Below, piece after piece: positions 1-6,234 of a stretch of 11,733 bases of DNA. Positions within the stretch are counted from its first letter, which is position 1, and every line of letters starts with the position of its first letter. The notes below the pieces were generated by a model, which saw only the letters and a list, made by a program, of their open reading frames with translations, made no database searches and was not told the DNA's origin. This DNA comes from Baffinella frigidus. Lineage: Eukaryota > Cryptophyceae > Cryptomonadales > Baffinellaceae. The stretch lies in contig MU646621.1 of assembly GCA_026770585.1 (NCBI GenBank), positions 171,096-182,828 on the forward strand, read 5' to 3'. A program made the translations under genes and the position numbers.

Positions 1-62
1 CCCTTCACCGTCAATCTCAAACATGTCCGCTCCCTTCACTCTGTACTCTGCGCTTGGACCCT

Positions 63-310
63 ACCGTCGACGTTTGAACCGTCGACGGTTTTATCTCAGA
101 AAACGAGTTCTAAAACTCGTTTTCTTAAGTCAATTCCCCTACAAATTTGTCAACTTATGCGGAGGGTAAAGAATAAGTTGACGAATTTGTAGGGGAATTG
201 ACTTAAGAAAACGAGTTTTAGAACTCGTTTTCTGAGATAAGCTTGTAGCGCACAGGGTTTCGCTTTTAAGGCCGCGAAAACGATTAAACAATGGCAAACG
301 TCGACGGTTT
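63..310. repeat. Three copies of a GTCGACG palindromic word around palE
   Basis: CCGTCGACG-type words occur at about 64-73, 79-88 and 299-308, on both sides of the 91-240 palindrome. The second copy, ACCGTCGACGGTT, is itself a perfect palindrome apart from its middle base and abuts the left arm of palE. The spacing is irregular. This may be residual duplication around the insertion or chance reuse of a palindromic 8-mer. Between palE and the next element (241-472) I see nothing else. Confidence 0.4.
91..240. repeat. 150-bp nested palindrome (fold-back element palE)
   Basis: Two 67-nt arms (91-157 and 174-240) are reverse complements with one mismatch, separated by a 16-nt spacer (158-173). 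Each arm also contains its own smaller palindrome, in which GAAAACGAGTT and AACTCGTTTTC flank a 3-nt centre. The DNA could therefore fold as one long hairpin or as a cruciform with side hairpins. Both ends read T-TA-TCTCAG inward, so a TA dinucleotide lies one base in from each outer edge, which fits insertion at a TA target. No open reading frame is inside. Near identity of the arms means it is young or is being homogenised. It is single-copy in this window. Confidence 0.93.
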
Positions 311-472
311 ATACCAGCTTCACCAACCTTGACCGAGGGAAAGTAGCTCCATTGAAACTCGATAGCTGAACGTGGCTACAGAAACCCCCAGACCTGCAGC
401 CCGAACGGGCTCTCACGCAACTGTCACCATATTTCATTCTTTTCGCGTGGCCTGCTGCGGCAGGGCTATGCC

Positions 473-593
473 TGCATGGGTACCTCGCTCATAAGAAACC
501 AACCCCCCCCTAGGACCACCCTAGGGCCCTAGGCATGGGCCTACTGTACGGTCCTAGGGTGGGGCGGTTTCATATGAGCGAGGTACCCCTGTA
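473..593. mobile_element. palA fold-back MITE, copy 1
   Basis: This is a near-palindrome of 121 bp. The left end TGCATGGGTACCTCGCTC pairs with the right end GAGCGAGGTACCCCTGTA, and the arms continue through CATAAGAAAC against GTTTCATATG. The centre is built from CCTAGG, GGGCCC and TAGGG words that also fold on themselves. The left terminus differs from the family consensus (TACAGGGG), so this copy has slightly unmatched ends. There is no coding capacity, so it can only be non-autonomous. I infer a MITE because many dispersed copies of fixed length share terminal inverted repeats. Confidence 0.85.
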
Positions 594-669
594 GGCATCC
601 TATGCAGAGGACCCCCCTGCGCATAGGACCTCCGTAGGGACGGTGCGGGTCCTTACATGTATTCGCGAG

Positions 670-806
670 TACAGGGGTACCTGGTTCATAAGAAACCGCC
701 CCCCCCTAGGCCTATGGTGGACCACCATAGGGCCCTAGGCCTATGGTGGAGGCATACTGCAGAGTCCTAGGGGGAGGCAGTTTCTTTTGAGCGAGGTACC
801 CCTGTA
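670..806. mobile_element. palA fold-back MITE, copy 2 (longer core)
   Basis: It has the same terminal inverted repeats as the family (TACAGGGGTACC and GGTACCCCTGTA) but is 137 bp long. The extra length comes from a duplicated CCTATGGTGG segment in the core. The left arm reads CTGGTTCATAAG where the family reads CTCGCTCATAAG, and the right arm has TTTTGAG instead of TTATGAG, so the arms are diverging. The right half, from AGAGTCCTAGG onward, matches the copy at 1494-1614. The left flank (ATGTATTCGCGAG) resembles the flank of the copies at 1013, 1340 and 1972, which points to segmental duplication instead of independent insertion. Confidence 0.85.
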
Positions 807-820
807 ACCCTTACGTGGTC

Positions 821-955
821 AGTAGGCTCATAGGCCCTACCGTAGGGCCCTAGAACCTGCCTAGGACCCCTAGTAGGCTCTTAGGCCCTACCGCAGGGCC
901 CTAGAACCTGCCTAGGACCCCTAGTAGGCTCTTAGGCCCTACCGTAGGGCCCTAG
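821..955. repeat. 51-bp minisatellite, array 1 (3 units)
   Basis: Units lie at 821-871, 872-922 and 923-955, the last being partial. Each begins AGTAGGCTC and ends CCTAGGACCCCT, and contains CCTACCGTAGGGCCC or its CGCAGGG variant. The reverse complement matches the interior of palC (2270-2373 and 4157-4260) nearly base for base: GTCCTAGGCAGGT, then CTAGGGCCCT, then GAGCCTACT. The array is therefore an internal expansion of a palC element lying in the opposite orientation. Confidence 0.92.
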
Positions 956-1012
956 CACGTGCGCGTGCTTTCCTCAGGAGCTCCGCTACTCCTGGTCACA
1001 TGTGTTCGCGAG

Positions 1013-1133
1013 TACAGGGGTACCTCGATTACAAGAAAACGCCTCCCCGTAGGACCCTACAGTAGGCCTATGCCTAGGGCCCTATGGTCGTCCTAGGGGG
1101 GTGACGTTTTCTTGTAATCGAGGTACCCCTGTA
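1013..1133. mobile_element. palA fold-back MITE, copy 3 (GATTACA subtype)
   Basis: This is a 121-bp palindrome with the family ends TACAGGGGTACC and GGTACCCCTGTA, but with inner arms of a distinct subtype. CGATTACAAGAAAACG on the left pairs exactly with CGTTTTCTTGTAATCG on the right. The other subtype has CGCTCATAAGAAAC and its own exact complement. Both arms have thus changed together, preserving the hairpin. It is part of the first 327-bp unit. Confidence 0.9.
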
Positions 1134-1147
1134 ACCCTTACGTGGTC

Positions 1148-1282
1148 AGTAGGCTCATAGGCCCTACCGTAGGGCCCTAGAACCTGCCTAGGACCCCTAG
1201 TAGGCTCTTAGGCCCTACCGCAGGGCCCTAGAACCTGCCTAGGACCCCTAGTAGGCTCTTAGGCCCTACCGTAGGGCCCTAG
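1148..1282. repeat. 51-bp minisatellite, array 2 (3 units)
   Basis: Units at 1148-1198, 1199-1249 and 1250-1282 are an exact duplicate of array 1, carried by the second 327-bp unit. Confidence 0.92.
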
Positions 1283-1339
1283 CACGTGCGCGTGCTTTCC
1301 TCAGGAGCTCCGCTACTCCTGGTCACATGTGTTCGCGAG

Positions 1340-1460
1340 TACAGGGGTACCTCGATTACAAGAAAACGCCTCCCCGTAGGACCCTACAGTAGGCCTATGC
1401 CTAGGGCCCTATGGTCGTCCTAGGGGGGTGACGTTTTCTTGTAATCGAGGTACCCCTGTA
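1340..1460. mobile_element. palA fold-back MITE, copy 4 (GATTACA subtype)
   Basis: This is the second copy of the GATTACA subtype, identical to 1013-1133 and part of the second 327-bp unit. It is followed by a unique 33-bp GC-rich spacer (1461-1493) before the next palA. Confidence 0.9.
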
Positions 1461-1493
1461 GGCTCCCGGGGGTGGCCCGCCTGAGAAACCTCG

Positions 1494-1614
1494 TACAGGG
1501 GTACCTCGCTCATAAGAAACTGACCCCCCCCTAGGACCACCGTAGGGCCCTAGGCATAGGCCTACCGTAGAGTCCTAGGGGGAGGCAGTTTCTTTTGAGC
1601 GAGGTACCCCTGTA
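1494..1614. mobile_element. palA fold-back MITE, copy 5
   Basis: This 121-bp copy has intact ends TACAGGGGTACC and GGTACCCCTGTA. The left arm has CTCATAAGAAAC and the right arm GTTTCTTTTGAG, so there are one or two mismatches in the stem. The right half matches copy 2 (670-806), and the sequence beyond it (ACCCTTACGTGG) is the same as after copies 2 and 3. It therefore belongs to the same composite duplication. Confidence 0.9.
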
Positions 1615-1628
1615 ACCCTTACGTGGTC

Positions 1629-1914
1629 AGTAGGCTCATAGGCCCTACCGTAGGGCCCTAGAACCTGCCTAGGACCCCTAGTAGGCTCTTAGGCCCTACC
1701 GCAGGGCCCTAGAACCTGCCTAGGACCCCTAGTAGGCTCTTAGGCCCTACCGCAGGGCCCTAGAACCTGCCTAGGACCCCTAGTAGGCTTAGGCCCTACC
1801 GCAGGGCCCTAGAACCTGCCTAGGACCCCTAGTAGGCTCTTAGGCCCTACCGCAGGGCCCTAGAACCTGCCTAGGACCCCTAGTAGGCTCTTAGGCCCTA
1901 CCGTAGGGCCCTAG
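1629..1914. repeat. 51-bp minisatellite, array 3 (6 units)
   Basis: Units lie at 1629-1679, 1680-1730, 1731-1781, 1782-1830 (49 bp, missing one CT), 1831-1881 and 1882-1914 (partial). The first and last units match those of arrays 1 and 2, and the extra units are internal copies of the CGCAGGG variant. Growth from three to six units by internal slippage or unequal exchange is the simplest reading. Confidence 0.93.
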
Positions 1915-1971
1915 CACGTGCGCGTGCTTTCCTCAGGAGCTCCGCTACTCCTGGTCACATGTGTTCGCGAG

Positions 1972-2092
1972 TACAGGGGTACCTCGATTACAAGAAAACG
2001 CCTCCCCGTAGGACCCTACAGTAGGCCTATGCCTAGGGCCCTATGGTGGTCGTAGGGGGGTGGGCGTTTCGTTTTTTTCTGGGAGCGGTAAC
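1972..2092. mobile_element. palA copy 6, right end corrupted
   Basis: The left part matches the GATTACA-subtype copies through CCTAGGGCCCTATGG. The right arm is then scrambled: GACGTTTTCTTGTAATCG is replaced by T- and G-rich sequence, and the end reads GGTAACCCTGGA instead of GGTACCCCTGTA. Base composition collapses here into long homopolymers that continue to about 2165. Either the element is decayed or the sequence is unreliable at this point. Confidence 0.7.
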
Positions 2093-2097
2093 CCTGG

Positions 2098-2165
2098 AGG
2101 GGGGGGGGGCCCCCCCCCTGGGGACCTCCCCCCTAAAAAAAACCCCCCCCCCCCCCCCCCCCCCC
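2098..2165. repeat. Homopolymer G/C block, probable sequence artefact
   Basis: Runs of about 12 G, 9 C, 8 A and over 20 C occur in a 70-bp stretch where one palA should end and another should begin. No other part of the window looks like this. Fragments such as GGGACCTCCC look like decayed TIR sequence. I infer polymerase or consensus failure on two adjacent hairpins, although a real homopolymer insertion is possible. Confidence 0.7.
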
Positions 2166-2248
2166 TAGGACCACCATAGGGTCCTAGGCATAGGCATACT
2201 GTAGGGTCCTAGGGGGGCGCGGTTTCTTATGAGCGAGGTACCCCTGTA
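2166..2248. mobile_element. palA copy 7, right part only
   Basis: The core (CTAGGACCACCATAGGG) and a perfect right arm (GGTTTCTTATGAGCGAGG) ending TACCCCTGTA are present. The left arm is missing, replaced by the homopolymer block just upstream. Confidence 0.8.
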
Positions 2249-2269
2249 AGCACGCCGTCGCGTGCGCGT

Positions 2270-2373
2270 TATCCCTTAAGTGGCCATAGGGCGAATTTTC
2301 ACTCTAACTCGCCGTAGGCAGGTCCTAGGGCCCTACCGTAGGGCGTATGAGCCTACTGGTCACTTAAGGGATA
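2270..2373. mobile_element. palC fold-back element, copy 1
   Basis: The terminal inverted repeats TATCCCTTAAGTG and CACTTAAGGGATA bound a 104-bp element with a TA at each outer edge. The centre carries GTAGGCAGGTCCTAGGG and GTATGAGCCTACT, the sequence that appears reversed and multiplied in the 51-bp minisatellites. The left inner part (about 2287-2315) is AT-rich and absent from copy 2. No coding capacity was seen. Confidence 0.85.
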
Positions 2374-2703
2374 TCGGCAAGTGTGCGAGACTGTGCTTGG
2401 ATCTGTGGGTCTTCAGGTTCCAACGCGTGGGATGTAAGGTTTAGGGTTTAGGGCTTAGGGTTCAGGGTTTAGGGTTTAAGGTTTTGGAGCGCCGAGCGAG
2501 CGTGCATGGACGGTTTTACCTGTCAACTCTCTCTACTTAGGAGGCCTAAGTGAATCTACTTCGAAGGCCGAAATGGCGTCCTCATAACCTTGCGTCCTTG
2601 GATACCCGTAGAGCCTAGATACCCACAAGCGTGCATGGACGATGCTCCCGCTGGAAACTTCGACACTTAACAGGCCATGCACCAACAACCCCACGCGGTG
2701 GAC
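2374..2703. other. Interspersed sequence with a short TTTAGGG patch
   Basis: Positions 2437-2483 hold about six telomere-type heptamers (TTTAGGG with one-base variants GCTTAGGG, TTCAGGG). GTGCATGGAC occurs twice (about 2501-2510 and 2632-2641), each followed by G. The rest is unremarkable, and I see no convincing gene. Confidence 0.6.
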
Positions 2704-2824
2704 TACATGGGTACCTCGCTCATAAGAACCCGCCCCCCTCTAGGACCCTACAGTAGGCCTAGGCCTAGGGCCCTATGGTGGCCCTAGGGGGGGGGCTGTT
2801 TCTTATGAGCGAGGTACCCCTGTA
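2704..2824. mobile_element. palA fold-back MITE, copy 8
   Basis: This copy is 121 bp, CTCATAAGAA subtype. The left end TACATGGGTACC has one change from the family, while the right end GGTACCCCTGTA is intact. The core has CTACAGTAGGCCTAGG and a run of nine G before the right arm. The word TACATG occurs at the left edge and again right after the element, which could be a target duplication but is too short to rely on. Confidence 0.87.
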
Positions 2825-2959
2825 CATGTGTACACCTGTACGAATCTTGCACTGCACCCAGCATCTGGATGTACATGTTTACAACGTGACCACATTTGTA
2901 CCAGAAAAGGCCTCAAAGGCAAGTTTCTCGGGGCAAGTTGACTTTTCAAAAGCGGCTTG

Positions 2960-3080
2960 TACAGGGGTACCTCGCTCATAAGAAACTGTCCCCCCCCTAG
3001 GACCACCGTAGGGCCCTAGGCATAGGCCTACCGTAGGGTCCTAGGGGATGGTAGTTTCTTATGAGCGAGGTACCCCTGTA
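2960..3080. mobile_element. palA fold-back MITE, copy 9
   Basis: This copy is 121 bp with perfect terminal inverted repeats: TACAGGGGTACCTCGCTC on the left and its exact complement on the right, followed inward by ATAAGAAAC/GTTTCTTAT. It is the cleanest example of the family consensus here. The flanks are unrelated to those of the other copies, which fits an independent insertion. Confidence 0.92.
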
Positions 3081-3181
3081 GTCCATGGACAGTCTGGAAG
3101 CTCCATCACTTGACAGTTGCACTGTACCAACACCCCCGTCTTACGAGACACGGCGCCAACCACGCCCTCCACGCCCCAATC

Positions 3182-3304
3182 TACAGGGGTACCTCGCTCA
3201 TAAGAAACCGCCCCCCCCCAGGACCCTACAGTAGGCCTACCCCTAGGGCCCTACGGTGGTCCTAGGGGAGGGGGGGGGGTTCTTGTGAGCGAGGTACCCC
3301 TGTA
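3182..3304. mobile_element. palA fold-back MITE, copy 10
   Basis: This copy is 123 bp. The left arm is consensus. The right arm reads GTTCTTGTGAGCGAGG, with small changes and a longer G run before it. The flanks are unique. Confidence 0.9.
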
Positions 3305-4156
3305 CTTCCCCACACACCCGGTTTCGGCTGACACGGAACACATCCAGCGCGTCCTACCTCGGGAGCTTACCCCGAGTACAGTCGACCTAACGGCCCGAGG
3401 CGGGCTCGACCTGGACTAGGTCCTCACACCTCCCGCCATCTGGCAAGCCCCTGAAACCCAAACTCGTTAACTTTTGCCATAGTTTGGCAAAAGTTGCTAT
3501 CCGGCGCGTCCCAGAGATATGATCAAGGTGCACTTTCCACTTCCCAAAGTGGCCGCTTTCCACACCCCGAACTGGCTGGCTAGATGAGCCAGGCGGGGAG
3601 TCCCTCGATCTCAGCCTGCTTCGGCCAGAGCTCTCCCTCCGCGTATCTGCCAGCGAGAGAGACCTTTGTTACTGATGCGCCGGTCCTCTAGAAAATCACG
3701 CGTGGATGAATCTGGTGTCCTCAAAATGGGCAGACCGGAAACTAGAGCTGTCCCTCCGCGTACCTGCCAGAGAGAGAGAGAGAGTGTGTGTGTGTGATAG
3801 AGAGAGAGAGAGAGACCTTGATTAATACAGCTGCGAGAGAGAGACAGACCTTTATGAATGCAGAGGAACCGTGAGTAAACCTTGATGAATACAGAGGAAC
3901 CGTGAGCTCTGAGAGAGCGAGCGAGTAGAGAGAGAAACACAGACCGTTGTTGATGCTGGTTTCTGCAGAAACTCTGAGGTCGGATCGCAGCCAACAGGGC
4001 CACCCATATACCCTCCTCATCAGTCCTAACGGTAGGGCCAAGGACCAGCTTGAGTCCTGCGCGAGCATTACGTTTATAGTTCGCCGTCATAAGTTCAATA
4101 AAGACTTAAGTCATCAGTGGGTAGGTGGGCGGGGCCAACACTCGCCACTGTAGGGT
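3305..4156. other. Low-copy spacer with direct repeats and a GA/GT microsatellite
   Basis: No gene is convincing here. A small hairpin, AACTTTTGCCA with TGGCAAAAGTT, lies at 3469-3495. CCCTCCGCGTATCTGCCAG at about 3634 recurs with one change at about 3754. A GAGAGA/GTGTGT tract spans about 3769-3815. GAGGAACCGTGAG occurs twice 30 bp apart (3862-3874 and 3895-3907). An extended reading frame on the minus strand runs through the GA/GT tract and encodes low-complexity Ser-Leu sequence, so I do not call it a gene. From about 4066 a CATAAGTTCAATAAAG segment starts a dispersed repeat seen again near 4688. Confidence 0.6.
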
Positions 4157-4260
4157 TATCCCTGAAGTGCCCAGGCCTCCAAATTTGGGGGCCTGAGGTC
4201 CTAGGCAGGTCCTAGGGCCCTACCGTAGGGCGTATGAGCCTACTGGGCACTTAAGGGATA
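4157..4260. mobile_element. palC fold-back element, copy 2
   Basis: The ends TATCCCTGAAGTGCCCA and TGGGCACTTAAGGGATA pair with one mismatch, and a TA lies at each edge. The element is 104 bp, the same length as copy 1. The right 60 bp (AGGCAGGTCCTAGGG to GAGCCTACT) is shared with copy 1, but the left interior differs and carries its own small palindrome (AGGCCTCCAAATTTGGGGGCCT). The half that is conserved is the one expanded into the 51-bp arrays. Confidence 0.87.
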
Positions 4261-4497
4261 CCCCCTGCGATAATATCCTTCCTCAGTCCCACAATGAAGG
4301 TCAAGAGAGCTGGAGGAGCCTGGGCGGGTGGGTAGGCGGGCGTCATAAGTGAGTCATCAGTAGGTTGGCGGGCGGGCGTGCTAAGGCTCATAGACTCCTT
4401 GATCACTCATCCCTAGGCTGAGAGTAATAAAGAAGAACACGATGCGGGAGGGCCTCCTCAGTCACAAAACGACCAGCTGGAGTCTGAGTTAATGGGT

Positions 4498-4647
4498 TAA
4501 CTGCCTGAAAATGGGGTAGTTAGGCCTACGGCATTGCCTAGGACCTCCTACCGTGGGCCGAGACTTTTTGGTCCTAGAATCCCTCGGCCTATGGTAGGAG
4601 GTCCTAGGCAATGCCGTATGCCTAACTACCCCATTTTCAGGCCGTTA
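4498..4647. mobile_element. palD fold-back element (150 bp)
   Basis: Arms 4498-4562 and 4583-4647 (65 nt each) are reverse complements with about four mismatches, separated by a 20-nt loop. The outer ends are TAACTGCCTGAAAATGG and its partner ending CAGGCCGTTA, again with TA at both edges. The inner arm contains GCATTGCCTAGGACCTCC. The GGTCCTAGG vocabulary is shared with palA and palC, although the ends differ. It has no coding capacity and is single-copy in the window. Confidence 0.92.
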
Positions 4648-4779
4648 GCCTATGAGAGTGGGCATTAAGTTTATGATTCGACGTGATAAGTTCAATAAAG
4701 TCAGTGGGTGGTTGGGGGTTCGTACGGGTGCGGGTCCGGGAGCCAGTAGTTCCCCGGGCTCAAGTCGTTCCTGGTTGAG

Positions 4780-5027
4780 GGGTTTGGGTTTATGGTTTAG
4801 GGTTTAGGGTTGACCGTTCAGGGTTTATGGTTTAGGGTTTAGGGTTTACGGTTTAGGGTTTAGGTTTCAGGGTGCAGGGTTTAGGGTTTAGGGTTTAGGG
4901 TTTAGGGTTTAGGGTTTAGGGTTTAGAGTTTAGAGTTTAGGGTTTCGGGTTTCAGGTTTCGGGTTTCGGGTTTCGGGTTTAGGGTTTAGGGCTTGGGTTT
5001 AGGTTGTAGGGTTAAGGGTGTAGGTTT
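4780..5027 (+). repeat. Degenerate TTTAGGG telomere-type array
   Basis: About 30 heptamers related to TTTAGGG run left to right. They include a clean stretch (about 4874-4925) and variant blocks such as TTTCGGG (about 4941-4978). The orientation is that of a right-hand chromosome end, but sequence continues for more than 6 kb beyond it, so it is interstitial. Together with the CCCTAAA blocks that start at 6553 it brackets the 5.0-6.5 kb segment in convergent orientation. Confidence 0.93.
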
Positions 5028-5740
5028 CCTGGCGGAAGTCGGTTCGTGGTACCCCGGGTACTGGTACGGTGCCCCCTCCACGTTCTTGAACCTGCAGGCG
5101 AGAGCAAGCGACTGCTCAGGACCCGAAAGGAAACCAGACATTTTGGGGAAGGAGCGGGGGAGAGGTTGTGCGTGCAGGGGCATGTCGCCTTTACCGCACG
5201 ATGCATGGCTGGTACAGCCAGCTGTCTGCTGGGAGCAGGCATGGGTCTGGGCTCTGCGGCACAGCTCCCAACAACTCCAGCAACCCCAGGGGGCACCTAG
5301 TTGCCACCTGGCTCAAAAATGGCGCAGGCGACCCTAGGACCCTCACAGGAGCAGCTGCATCTGATGCTCATAGCCACACGGTCCGGACGACTAGAGCACC
5401 AGCAGGTGTCCATCTGCCAGCCTGAAAGCTCCCACCTTCTCCCCCGACCTCGACACCTCTCCAAGAACCGAAAGCGACGAGCACCCTGGCAACCAGCAGC
5501 CCACAAAATGGAGGGTAATCAAAGCCAGGAGTGTCGGCACTCACGGGGTCCAGCCGTCCACGTCCGAGAGCATCGCGCCCGACATGACAAGGAAGAGCAT
5601 CGCGAAATGCCCCCTGACACTGCCGTGGTGAACAAGTCAGTTTACACGGGATTTAGGAGAAAATCCACTGATGAACTTAAGAATAAGACAGTCGACTCAA
5701 GATCGTAAGCCAGGCAGCACCGGACGTGACAGGCCCGTGA
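5028..5740 (+). other. Unique segment with weak coding signals
   Basis: This is the only sizeable stretch free of heptamers and palindromes upstream of the gene model. Two overlapping + frames are open at 5301-5708 and about 5410-5625. The second has Ser/Thr/Pro-rich content with G/C third positions and ends at a TGA. A good donor-like word, GTAAGC, follows at 5705, but its phase does not match the start of the next exon under any acceptor I could find. An upstream exon or 5' UTR of the downstream gene is possible; I cannot define its limits. Confidence 0.35.
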
Positions 5741-5911
5741 CCAACCGTCCGTCCGAAGGTCGTCGTCGAGGATTCCCCGAACGAAGGATCGTTCGCAGAC
5801 GAACACTCCGCTGACGAGATGGTGCGGATGGATGCCCCGCGGCGGCTCATCATCCCTAGGAACATGGTCCAGGGCACGGAGCCTCCGGCCCTCCAATCGA
5901 AGCCGTTCCAG
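5741..5911 (+). CDS. Predicted exon a of an unrecognised multi-exon gene (5' end uncertain)
   Basis: The frame is open from 5741, just after a TGA, to the 5' splice-like site CAG|GTACGG after 5911. If translation starts here, the first ATG in frame is at 5819 (peptide beginning MVRMDAPRRLII). If the exon has an upstream partner, the acceptor could be the AAG at 5756-5758. The start cannot be decided from sequence. The peptide is acidic before the ATG (VVEDSPNEGSFADEHSADE) and basic to neutral after it. The exon ends in phase 0, matching the next exon. I recognise no family. Confidence 0.5.
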
Positions 5912-5944
5912 GTACGGTCACGTGTGGTCGGGCCCGAGTTCTAG
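5912..5944 (+). other. 33-bp candidate intron, or in-frame nonsense codon
   Basis: This begins GTACGG and ends TTCTAG, and removing it keeps the frame. Its length is a multiple of three, and its last three bases are TAG in the reading frame. Without splicing, the frame is therefore the same but broken by one stop. A 33-bp intron would be very short beside the 0.5-1.2 kb introns downstream. A nonsense mutation (pseudogene) or a reassigned TAG are the alternatives. Confidence 0.4.
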
Positions 5945-6234
5945 CGCAGAAACCACCTGCGTGGAGGCATCGTGTCGGGGGCGGGGCACGCCTATGTTGG
6001 CGCAACCATTGTGGAGAGCCGCTATCGCGTGCCCTACTTCTCCGGTGTGACGGGGATCACCATTCCTGTCGTCGTTGAACCCCTGAATATGTTCAATATG
6101 CGTGACGCGGGCTGGCAGGTGGGTGGTGTCAACGGCCTGGGGGGTCCCCTGTGCGACCTGCTGAGGACAATATCGGCGGAAGGGCTCCGCGCGCTAGACT
6201 CGGCCTTCTTCGCCTCCGACCCTGCCAACACCGG
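5945..6234 (+). CDS. Predicted exon b, unrecognised protein
   Basis: This is a 290-bp open stretch with strong G/C preference at third codon positions and a natural amino-acid mix, the best coding signal in the window. The encoded segment is Gly- and Val-rich near its start (GGIVSGAGHAYVGATIVE), then has a hydrophobic run (GVTGITIPVVV), a Met/Asn/Phe segment and a Gly-rich turn (VGGVNGLGG). It ends in phase 2 at ACCGG|GTGCAC. The frame stays open about 50 nt further, so the donor is inferred from the phase fit with exon c. I cannot assign a family, and the hydrophobic run is too short to call a membrane helix. Confidence 0.6.

Larger units (their letters stand above)
807..1460. repeat. 327-bp tandem duplication, two identical units
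   Basis: Units 807-1133 and 1134-1460 are each 327 bp and I find no difference between them by eye. Each unit holds, in order, a palC-derived end (ACCCTTACGTGGTCAG), a three-copy 51-bp minisatellite, a spacer with a CAGGAG/CTCCTG hairpin, and one complete palA element. The same composite begins a third time at 1615 with an enlarged minisatellite and a corrupted palA. Exact identity implies a very recent duplication, gene conversion, or an assembly repeat. Confidence 0.95.
4066..4720 (+). repeat. Dispersed ATAAGTTCAATAAAG / CATCAGTGGGT repeat, 3 partial copies
   Basis: Related segments occur at about 4070-4135, 4335-4375 and 4665-4715. Shared words are GTTTATAGTTC or GTTTATGATTC, GATAAGTTCAATAAAG, and CAGTGGGT followed by GGTGG or GGTGGGCGG. 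The middle copy is shorter (CATAAGTGAGTCATCAGTAGG). palC copy 2 and palD lie between the copies, so this looks like an older tandem sequence later interrupted by fold-back elements. Confidence 0.65.

Noticed and set aside
807-1914. CRISPR-like array of repeats and spacers
   Set aside because: The 51-bp units abut without unique spacers, and the repeats are derived from a fold-back element in a eukaryotic context.
2775-3006. Small reading frames on both strands beginning MSEVPLY
   Set aside because: They start inside palA terminal repeats and run into flanking sequence. The same start on both strands comes from the palindrome, with no coding signal beyond it.
3611-4090. 159-codon minus-strand frame and an overlapping 108-codon frame
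   Set aside because: They run through the GA/GT microsatellite and two direct repeats, giving Ser-Leu low complexity. No splice or codon pattern supports a gene.
4780-5027. A true chromosome end
   Set aside because: Heptamers are degenerate and unique sequence continues for kilobases on both sides, so the array is interstitial.
4986-5506. Several overlapping frames on both strands at 5.0-5.5 kb
   Set aside because: GC-rich DNA keeps many frames open by chance. None shows a clear codon bias or family motif. Only a possible upstream exon is noted.
5945-5950. Acceptor GCGCAG ending at 5949 as the start of exon b
   Set aside because: It has a better consensus than TTCTAG, but it would put exon b in a frame that stops at about 6076 and loses the coding-like peptide.
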